A stretch of 64,000 bases of DNA. Source: Chloroflexota bacterium (lineage in GTDB: Bacteria; Chloroflexota; Limnocylindria; Limnocylindrales; CSP1-4). Both the position numbers and the translations under genes were made by a program. Positions 44,100-49,908 of this stretch are shown here, piece by piece. How positions within the stretch are numbered: the first letter of the stretch is position 1; each line of letters opens with the position of its first letter. The DNA lies in assembly GCA_016191395.1 (NCBI GenBank), contig JACPOS010000024.1:1-64000 (forward strand), read 5' to 3'. The notes beneath the pieces were generated by a model. The model was not told where the DNA came from. It worked only from the letters and a program-made list of their open reading frames with translations, and did not search any database.

Positions 44100-44276
44100 T
44101 ATACCTGCACGGGATAGGTTTCGACCGTTCATTGTCGACGCAATACCGGCAAGGGATACGAGCGACGGCGTTGGTCGGGTTTCGGACCGGTTTCGGGGCT
44201 GTCGAGCGTCGTGCCTATCCCCGGCAGGGATACAGACGGCCGGGACCGCCGAATTCCGATACCAGCGAGGGATAGC
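44100..44276 (+). repeat. Array of four palindromic operator-like repeats
   Basis: Four 17-bp sites fit TATMCC-N5-GGGATA: 44100-44116 (TATACC..GGGATA), 44142-44158 (AATACC..GGGATA), 44216-44232 (TATCCC..GGGATA, a perfect palindrome) and 44258-44274 (GATACC..GGGATA). All four right arms are identical. Start-to-start spacings are 42, 74 and 42 bp. They fill the 242-bp gap after glyQS, directly upstream of the -10 box at 44288 and the gene at 44300. The gap otherwise holds a CCGTCGCGACGG palindrome at 44064-44075. Confidence 0.8.
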
Positions 44277-44287
44277 AGTCGTTCGCG

Positions 44288-44299
44288 TAGGCTGCGGCG
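44288..44299 (+). promoter_or_regulatory. Leaderless-type -10 box before the unknown gene at 44300
   Basis: TAGGCT (44288-44293) is followed by six bases and the ATG at 44300. It lies 12 bp after the last palindrome of the array, so a protein bound there could touch RNA polymerase. Confidence 0.5.
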
Positions 44300-44923
44300 A
44301 TGGGATCCGACGCGTACGCGCGGTTCATGGCGAGCACGAACATCAGCTACGAGCAGTGGCATGACGGCGAGGGCTACGACATCGACGCGCTGCGCTCCCT
44401 CGATCCCGACGAGGCGTTCAGGGCCGAGCACTGGCTGCTCGCGCGGGCCGGCAACGACTGGCGCGATCTCGAGGGCCTCCTCGCGCTCGGGACGCCCGCG
44501 GCGAAGGCGGCAGTCGTCGACCAGCTCCGGCACGGGAAGCTGGAGCAGCGGCTCTGGGCGGCGAAGTACCTGTCCGACGATGCGAGCCTGGCGGGGGATC
44601 GCGAGGCCGCGGTCATCGCGGGACTCGAGTCCGCCCTCATCTACGGCGGGCTGACCGTCGCGCTGGACATCGCGACGGAGGAGCGAACGCCGGCGATGGT
44701 GGCCGCGCTGTTCCGCGCCGCCCTCCGCGACGAGGGCGAGGCCGCCGTCCACGCTGCCGCCCGACTGGCGTTCATCCACGGCAAGGCCAAGGAGGAGTTC
44801 GACTGGGACCTGCGGCCCCTCTTCCTGCGCTTCAACACGCAGGATCGAGCGGAGCGCGCGGCCGCGTTCCGCGACCTGTGCACGCTCTGCAACGTCGATC
44901 CGACCCCGTACCTGCAGGCCTGA
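44300..44923 (+). CDS. Unknown alpha-helical (HEAT-like) protein
   Basis: 207 residues, cytosolic, no membrane segment. It opens with ARFMASTNISYEQWHDGEGY and then runs as paired amphipathic helices with an alpha-solenoid feel (DWRDLEGLLALGTPAAKAAV; QRLWAAKYLSDDASLAGDRE; TPAMVAALFRAALRDEGEAA). It resembles HEAT-like proteins used for protein-protein contacts, but I do not recognise a named family. ATG start with no Shine-Dalgarno, close behind a -10 box. It is the only gene next to the four-palindrome array. It ends before a small GCCCC-TC-GGGGC hairpin (44932-44943). Confidence 0.65.
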   Translation: MGSDAYARFMASTNISYEQWHDGEGYDIDALRSLDPDEAFRAEHWLLARAGNDWRDLEGLLALGTPAAKAAVVDQLRHGKLEQRLWAAKYLSDDASLAGDREAAVIAGLESALIYGGLTVALDIATEERTPAMVAALFRAALRDEGEAAVHAAARLAFIHGKAKEEFDWDLRPLFLRFNTQDRAERAAAFRDLCTLCNVDPTPYLQA

Positions 44924-44931
44924 CGCCCCCC

Positions 44932-44945
44932 GCCCCTCGGGGCTT
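44932..44945 (+). terminator. Small hairpin after the unknown gene
   Basis: GCCCC-TC-GGGGC then TT. The loop of two bases is tight and the T-run is short, so this is weak. It lies 9 bp after the stop at 44923. Confidence 0.25.
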
Positions 44946-44996
44946 CGGCGCACCGCAAACCGCCCCGCCGTCGGCGACGCCTCTTTTCAGCCGGTG

Positions 44997-45002
44997 TAGG
45001 CT
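44997..45002 (+). promoter_or_regulatory. -10 box for the secreted metalloprotease-like gene
   Basis: TAGGCT, 66 bases before the GTG at 45069. Here the gene has a true leader with a strong GGAGGT (45054-45059) nine bases before the start, unlike the leaderless genes that share the same box. Confidence 0.45.
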
Positions 45003-45068
45003 CACGCGCAACTGCAATCGGCCCGAGTTCGCGGGCCGGCCTGCCATCGCCTTGGAGGTGTTCCGCTC

Positions 45069-45836
45069 GTGCGTCCGTCTCATCGCCGCCTCGCCGCCTT
45101 CGCGGCCCTGGTACTCGCGATCGCCGTCCCGAGTCTCGCTTCGGCCAGCAACTCCTGGGGCGGATATCACTGGGCTCGCACGTCGAACCCATTCACGCTG
45201 AAGCTCGGGAACAACCTGAATCCCACCTGGAGCCCGATTCTGGCTACGACCTCGAACGACTGGTCGACATCTACCGTCCTGGATACGACGATCGTTGCCG
45301 GTCAGGCGAGCACACGAAAGAAATGCAACCCGACCGGCGGCCGGGTCGAGGTCTGCAACAACACGTACGGCAACAATGGCTGGCTCGGCGTCGCCCAGAT
45401 CTGGGCGAGCGGCACGCACATCACCCAGGGGACCGTGCGCCTGAACGACAGCTACTTCAACACCTCGGCGTACAACACGTCTGCATGGCGCAACCTCGTC
45501 TCGTGCCAGGAGGTCGGACACACCCTGGGCCTCGACCACCAGGACACGAACTTCAACAACGCCAACCTCGGGTCGTGCATGGACTACACGAACAACCCGA
45601 GCACGAACCAGCACCCGAACCAGCACGACTACGACGAGCTGGGGTTGATCTACAACCACACGGATTCGACGTCCACGATCGGCTCCGCGCTGCCGAACGC
45701 GAGCGGCGCCGACATCGGCAGCTGGAACGCGGAGTTCGGCCGCATGGTTGCCCGATCGAGTGATGGCCGAACCTCCACCTTCGTTCGGGATCTGGGCGCA
45801 GGCCAGCGCATCATCACGCACGTGATCTGGGCATAG
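45069..45836 (+). CDS. Secreted metalloprotease-like protein with altered zinc motif
   Basis: 255 residues. An N-terminal signal peptide is clear (RRLAAFAALVLAIAVPSLAS, cleavage probably after ASA). The mature part is rich in Asn, Thr and Ser with several Cys. The site CQEVGHTLGLDHQ fits HExxHxxGxxH except that the first His is Gln. A later SCMDYTN resembles the Met-turn of metzincins. Activity therefore needs proof; the protein may be a protease with a different metal site or a binding protein. Start GTG 45069 with a good GGAGGT. AT-richer codons than the neighbours hint at separate ancestry. Confidence 0.75.
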   Translation: MRPSHRRLAAFAALVLAIAVPSLASASNSWGGYHWARTSNPFTLKLGNNLNPTWSPILATTSNDWSTSTVLDTTIVAGQASTRKKCNPTGGRVEVCNNTYGNNGWLGVAQIWASGTHITQGTVRLNDSYFNTSAYNTSAWRNLVSCQEVGHTLGLDHQDTNFNNANLGSCMDYTNNPSTNQHPNQHDYDELGLIYNHTDSTSTIGSALPNASGADIGSWNAEFGRMVARSSDGRTSTFVRDLGAGQRIITHVIWA

Positions 45837-45866
45837 ACGACCCGTCACCCAGCACCAACATACCTC

Positions 45867-45898
45867 GGAGCCCGGCGCCAACGCCGGGCTCCTTGATT
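45867..45898 (+). terminator. Intrinsic terminator
   Basis: A perfect 11-base stem, GGAGCCCGGCG (45867-45877) and CGCCGGGCTCC (45882-45892), with loop CCAA, followed by TTGATT. It is the strongest terminator-like hairpin in the window. It ends the transcript of the secreted protein gene, 30 bp after its stop. Confidence 0.75.
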
Positions 45899-45936
45899 CC
45901 CCGGCATGCAGAGGGCGTCGGGCGGTTGCGCGGCGC

Positions 45937-45942
45937 TAGACT
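45937..45942 (+). promoter_or_regulatory. -10 box for the catabolic cluster
   Basis: TAGACT, as in the infA promoter, 26 bases before the GTG at 45969. A strong GAGGAGGAGG sits between the box and the start. No good -35 is visible. Confidence 0.45.
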
Positions 45943-45968
45943 CGGCTGATCGAGGAGGAGGTGTCCGC

Positions 45969-46541
45969 GTGGCCGTGACGATCCGCAAGTGGGCGACGTT
46001 CATCGAGGAACTCCACGAGGAGGGCGGCAAGCCGCTCGCGCGCCCGTTGCGCCGCGTGGCCGTGGCGGCCGTCGTGAAGAACCCGTACGCGGGCAGCAAC
46101 CCGGACGACCTTTCGGAGCTCGTCGACTTCGGCGAGTACCTCGGCGGCGAGCTCACGAGGCGCGCCAAGGAGGCGCTCGGGACGACGGTCGAGGCGTACG
46201 GCAAGGGCGGCATCGTCGGCGAGGCGGGCGAGCTCGAGCACGTGGCGGCCTGCCTCCACCCCAAGTTCGGCGCGCCGACACGCGGCGCCGTCGGCGGCGT
46301 GTCCATCCTCCCCTCGGTCAAGAAGCGCGCGGCGATGGGCGCCACCCTGGACATCCCGGTCCACCACATCAAGGCCATGCTCGTCCGCTCGCACTTCGAT
46401 GCGATGGAGATCCGCATCCCCGACGCGCCCGCGGCCGACGAGCTCGTCCTCGCGCTCGCGGTCACGGATGGCGGCCGGCCCCATGCGCGCGTCGGCGGCC
46501 TCAAGGCAGAGGACGCGATCGGCGAGGACGGGCTCCACTAG
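45969..46541 (+). CDS. Amino acid synthesis (AA_synth) family protein
   Basis: 190 residues. It fits the AA_synth family (Pfam PF06684), whose biochemical role is poorly known. Marks are IRKWATFIEELHEEGGKPL, RRVAVAAVVKNPYAG, and GEAGELEHVAACLHPKFGAP, then PSVKKRAAMGATLDIPVHHI. The start is GTG 45969, after GAGGAGGAGG. It leads a cluster with an enamidase, an LLM flavoprotein and a molybdenum hydroxylase, so a part in amide or N-heterocycle catabolism is likely. The next gene starts 28 bp downstream. Confidence 0.75.
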   Translation: MAVTIRKWATFIEELHEEGGKPLARPLRRVAVAAVVKNPYAGSNPDDLSELVDFGEYLGGELTRRAKEALGTTVEAYGKGGIVGEAGELEHVAACLHPKFGAPTRGAVGGVSILPSVKKRAAMGATLDIPVHHIKAMLVRSHFDAMEIRIPDAPAADELVLALAVTDGGRPHARVGGLKAEDAIGEDGLH

Positions 46542-46569
46542 GCCGAGCGGCCACGGGAGCTTGGAATCG

Positions 46570-47760
46570 ATGCGGACCCTCATCACCAACGTCGGGGCGA
46601 TCGTCACCGGCGACGTCGACGCGCCGATCGCGGACGCCGATTCGATCCTCATCGAGGACGGCCGGATCGCGGCGATCGGCCGAGGGCTCACGCCCGACGC
46701 CGGAGCGGGCGGGGCCGCGCAGCTGATCGACGCCAAGGGGACCACGGCCTTCCCCGGCCTGATCGACTCGCACGCCCACCCGGTCTTCGGGGACTTCACG
46801 CCGCGGCAGCAGACGTCGAACTTCATCGAGTCCGGCCTGCACGGCGGCGTGACGACGGTCATCTCGGCCGGCGAGGTCCACCTCCCCGGTCGGCCCAAGG
46901 ACATCGTCGGGCTGAAGGCGCTCGCGATCGTCGCAGCGAAGGCCTATGGCAACTTCCGGCCGGCTGGCGTCAAGGTCCGAGCAGGGGCGCCGATCCTGGA
47001 GCTGGGGCTGGAGGAGCACGACTTCGCCGAGATGGCCGCGGGCGGCGTGACGCTCGTGGGTGAGATCGGCCTCGGGAGCGTCAAGACCGGCGCGCAGGCG
47101 GCGCCGATGGTCGCCTGGGCGAAGCAGTACGGCATGACCGTGACGTTCCACACCGGCGGGCCTTCCATCGCAGGCTCGAACCCCATCGCCGCGGACGCGG
47201 TCCTCGAAGCGCGGCCCCATATCGTCGGCCACGTCAACGGCGGCACGACGCCGATGTCCGATGCGGACATCGAGCGCGTGATCGACACGGACATGGCGAT
47301 CGAGATCGTCCACTGCGGCAACGGGCGAGCAGCCCTCGTGGCCGTTCGGCGTGCGGCGGAGCTCAACGCGCTCGGGCGGGTGATCATCGGCAACGACGCG
47401 CCGTCCGGAACCGGCGTCATCGCGCTCGGCATCCTCCGCGTGGTGGCGCACCTCGCCTCGCTCGGCGGCGTGGCCCCCGAGGTGGCCGTCGCGATGGCGA
47501 CCGGGAACACCGCGCGCGTCCACGGCCTCGACGTGGGGGTCCTGGCGCCGGGTCGAGCGGCGGACATCGTGCTCGTCGACGCACCCGTCGGCTCCCAGGC
47601 GACGACCGCGCTCGATGCGCTCGCGCTGGGTGACCTGCCGGGCGTGTCGATGGTCCTCATCGACGGGGCCGTGATGATCGGCCGCAGTCGCAATACGCCG
47701 CCGGCGGCGCGCGCCGCCGAGGTTGTGGGCGGTGCCGGGCCCGCGGCGGGCGGCCACTGA
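46570..47760 (+). CDS. Enamidase-like amidohydrolase
   Basis: 396 residues. The closest family I recognise is enamidase of the nicotinate fermentation pathway, which opens 1,4,5,6-tetrahydro-6-oxonicotinate. Shared features: the metal motif GLIDSHAHP, FTPRQQTSNFIESGLHGGVT, HLPGRPKDIVG, HTGGPSIAGSN, HVNGG, GNDAPSGTGVIALGILR and the NTPPA tail. An amidohydrolase TIM barrel of normal length. ATG 46570 follows a weak GGGAG. The substrate here is not proven. It lies upstream of a molybdenum hydroxylase, matching the order of chemistry in nicotinate-type degradation. Confidence 0.8.
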   Translation: MRTLITNVGAIVTGDVDAPIADADSILIEDGRIAAIGRGLTPDAGAGGAAQLIDAKGTTAFPGLIDSHAHPVFGDFTPRQQTSNFIESGLHGGVTTVISAGEVHLPGRPKDIVGLKALAIVAAKAYGNFRPAGVKVRAGAPILELGLEEHDFAEMAAGGVTLVGEIGLGSVKTGAQAAPMVAWAKQYGMTVTFHTGGPSIAGSNPIAADAVLEARPHIVGHVNGGTTPMSDADIERVIDTDMAIEIVHCGNGRAALVAVRRAAELNALGRVIIGNDAPSGTGVIALGILRVVAHLASLGGVAPEVAVAMATGNTARVHGLDVGVLAPGRAADIVLVDAPVGSQATTALDALALGDLPGVSMVLIDGAVMIGRSRNTPPAARAAEVVGGAGPAAGGH

Positions 47761-47793
47761 TGGAGCGCGGGATCGGCGGCGCCGTGATCGAAA

Positions 47794-48010
47794 TGAACGG
47801 GTTTCCGTTTGAAGTGAACGGATTCGCTCAATCGGTTCGGGTTTGGGCCCGGGTCGGCCGCCGGAGTGGCTTCGACGGGGGTCGGATCGGCGTTCGAGTC
47901 GGTGGCTCGAGCAGGAGGAGGGGTGCGGCGACCGGCCCTGGTGGTCTCGATCGGGCCCGCCACCGCTCGAACGGCTCCGAGTTCACCCTTCCCGTTCGGT
48001 TCAAACGGAA
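47794..48010 (+). repeat. Inverted-repeat region with AACGG/CCGTT half-sites
   Basis: A 19-base arm at 47803-47821 (TTCCGTTTGAAGTGAACGG) returns inverted at 47992-48010 with two mismatches. Each arm is itself a palindrome, CCGTT-N7-AACGG. A third half-site pair, AACGG-GTTT-CCGTT, lies at 47796-47809. An inner pair (CGTTCGAG..CGGTGGC and its complement) also occurs near 47892 and 47960. The region fills the 298-bp gap between the enamidase and LLM genes. It could be an operator region for the downstream genes or a decayed MITE; no target-site duplication is obvious. Confidence 0.65.
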
Positions 48011-48058
48011 TGTCTGCAGCGACGCGCCGAGGCAGCGGTTGAGCGGCGGGGCGCCGCA

Positions 48059-49042
48059 ATGAAGTTCGGCCTCCGCCTGCCGAGCTTCGCGCTCGGCGAG
48101 AGGACCGCGAGCCTCCAGGAGATGGGCGCCTACCTGCGGCGCGCGGAGGATCTCGGGTTCGAGTCGGCGATGCTCATCGACCACCTGCTGATCGCGCCCC
48201 CCGCGTATCGCGTGGCGTGGCTGGAGCCGATCTCGCTCCTGAGCGCCCTCGCGGGCGTGACCCGCACGATCCGCCTCGGGACCCTCGTGCTGGTGCTCCC
48301 GTTCCGCGATCCCGTGGCGTTTGCGAAGGAATGGGCGACGCTGGACCAGCTGTCCGGCGGGCGGTCCATCCTGGGCGTGGGCGTGGGCTGGAACAAGGAG
48401 GAGTTCGCTGCGCTCCGGATCCCGATCGAGGAACGCGGCCGGCGGATGAACGAGATGCTCGAGGCGATCACCGCGCTCTGGGCGGGCGACGACGTCTCGT
48501 ACGACGGCCGGTACTACCGCTTCGAGCACCTGACGATCGAGCCGAAGCCCGCCCAAAAGCCGCACCCGCCGATCTGGATCGGCGGCGGTACCCAACCCTC
48601 GGAGAAGATCTACGGCCAAGGGGTCGACACGATCCAGCCCGTGCTCCGCCGGATCGCCAAGTACGCCTCGACGTGGGTGCCGCACTCCTCGGCGACGGCG
48701 GAGATGGTCGCCGGCGACTGGGCGAACATCCGCGGTTACATGGTGGAGAACGGCCGGAACCCGGACGACATGCGCCGCGTGTACTCGAACTTCGTGCACA
48801 TCCTCAAGCCGGGCGAGAAGCCCGAGACCGCCGCCGCGAAGTTCGGCGTGTACTCCGGCATGGACCTCGCGTACTGGCAGGAGTTCTACCTCCTCGGCGA
48901 GGCGGAGGCGGTCGCGGAGCGGATCCGGGGCAAGATCGAGGCCCTCGGCGGGGTGGACCACCTGATCCTCAACCCCCTCGACTGGGATCCGGGGTCCATC
49001 GAGGTCCTGGCCGAGCGCGTCCTCCCCCTCGTCGTCGCCTGA
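48059..49042 (+). CDS. LLM-class flavin-dependent oxidoreductase
   Basis: 327 residues, a luciferase-like TIM barrel. Marks: KFGLRLPSFALGERTASLQE, the SGGRSILGVGVGWNKEEF signature and KPHPPIWIGGG. The flavin may be F420 or FMN; sequence alone does not decide. Starting at ATG 48059, preceded by GAGCGGCGGGG. The upstream open frame is non-coding. In other clusters LLM enzymes open or hydroxylate N-heterocycles, which suits its place between the enamidase and molybdenum hydroxylase genes. Confidence 0.88.
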   Translation: MKFGLRLPSFALGERTASLQEMGAYLRRAEDLGFESAMLIDHLLIAPPAYRVAWLEPISLLSALAGVTRTIRLGTLVLVLPFRDPVAFAKEWATLDQLSGGRSILGVGVGWNKEEFAALRIPIEERGRRMNEMLEAITALWAGDDVSYDGRYYRFEHLTIEPKPAQKPHPPIWIGGGTQPSEKIYGQGVDTIQPVLRRIAKYASTWVPHSSATAEMVAGDWANIRGYMVENGRNPDDMRRVYSNFVHILKPGEKPETAAAKFGVYSGMDLAYWQEFYLLGEAEAVAERIRGKIEALGGVDHLILNPLDWDPGSIEVLAERVLPLVVA

Positions 49043-49053
49043 CGGCGTCGCCC

Positions 49054-49908
49054 GTGGCGTTCCTGCGTCCGACCCGCCTCGAGGACGCGATCGGCGCGCT
49101 CGGGAGCGGTGGTCCCAGCGGTGCCGGGTGGGTCGTCGTCGCCGGTGCGACGGACCACTACCCGGCTCGGGTTGGCCGGGCACCGGTCGAGGACGTGCTC
49201 GACGTGACGGCCATCGGCGGCTTGCGTGGCGCGGCGGCGGTCGACGGCGGCTGGCGAATCGGCGCGCTCACCACATGGACGGACCTCGTCGAGGCGGACC
49301 TGCCGCCGCTGTTCGACGCGCTGCGCGCCGCGGCGCTCGCGGTCGGCGGGCAGCAGATCCAGGCGCGCGCGACGGTGGTCGGCAATGTCTGCAACGCCTC
49401 TCCGGCCGCGGACGGCATGCCGAACCTGCTCGCGCTCGACGCGCTGGTGGAGCTCGCTTCGGTTCGGGGCCCGCGGCGCGTCCCGATCGGCGAGTTCGTG
49501 ACCGGCAATCGGCGGACCGTGCGGGCTGCCGACGAGCTCGTGACGGGCCTGTTCATCCCCGCGCCCCTCGACGGCGCGACGGTTCGATCGGCGTTCGAGA
49601 AGCTCGGCTCGCGGGCGTATCTCGTGATCTCGATCGCCATGGTTGCCGCGGTCGTCGAGGTCGGGGCCGACGGCCTGATCGCGCGGGCGCGAGTCGCGGT
49701 GGGCGCGTGCTCGGAGGTCGCGCAGCGGCTGACAGCGCTCGAGGCGGACCTCGTGGGGCTGCGGGCACACGCCTCGACGGCCGGCGTCGCCCGCGCGGCG
49801 CACGTCGCTGCCCTTTCGCCGATCGACGACGTCCGCGGCTCCGCCGCCTACCGCCGCGACGCGGCCCTGACGCTTGTCCGGCGCGCGCTGGAGCAGGTGC
49901 TCGGGTGA
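49054..49908 (+). CDS. FAD-binding subunit of a molybdenum hydroxylase
   Basis: 284 residues. It matches the FAD domain of the xanthine dehydrogenase family: FLRPTRLEDAIGALGSGGPS, VVAGATDHYPARVG, IGALTTWTDL, and the FAD loop TVVGNVCNASPAADGMP. A C-terminal CO-dehydrogenase flavoprotein-like domain follows (FEKLGSRAYLVISIAMVAAV). GTG start 11 bp after the LLM stop. Its stop overlaps the GTG of the catalytic subunit, so both polypeptides are translated together and probably form one complex. Confidence 0.92.
   Translation: MAFLRPTRLEDAIGALGSGGPSGAGWVVVAGATDHYPARVGRAPVEDVLDVTAIGGLRGAAAVDGGWRIGALTTWTDLVEADLPPLFDALRAAALAVGGQQIQARATVVGNVCNASPAADGMPNLLALDALVELASVRGPRRVPIGEFVTGNRRTVRAADELVTGLFIPAPLDGATVRSAFEKLGSRAYLVISIAMVAAVVEVGADGLIARARVAVGACSEVAQRLTALEADLVGLRAHASTAGVARAAHVAALSPIDDVRGSAAYRRDAALTLVRRALEQVLG

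Noticed and set aside
44100..44276. CRISPR array
   Set aside because: Four short imperfect palindromes with unequal spacings (42, 74, 42 bp) and no cas genes; better explained as operators.
47760..48062. A 100-codon plus-strand frame that exactly fills the gap, overlapping the stop before it and the start after it
   Set aside because: Tempting as a coupled gene, but third-position GC is lower than in neighbours, no SD is seen, and the frame runs through the inverted repeats. Treated as non-coding.
49128..49904. Fusion of the FAD subunit and the FeS/Mo subunit
   Set aside because: The long frame upstream of 49905 is out of phase with the real FAD gene; the two genes overlap by four bases as separate proteins.
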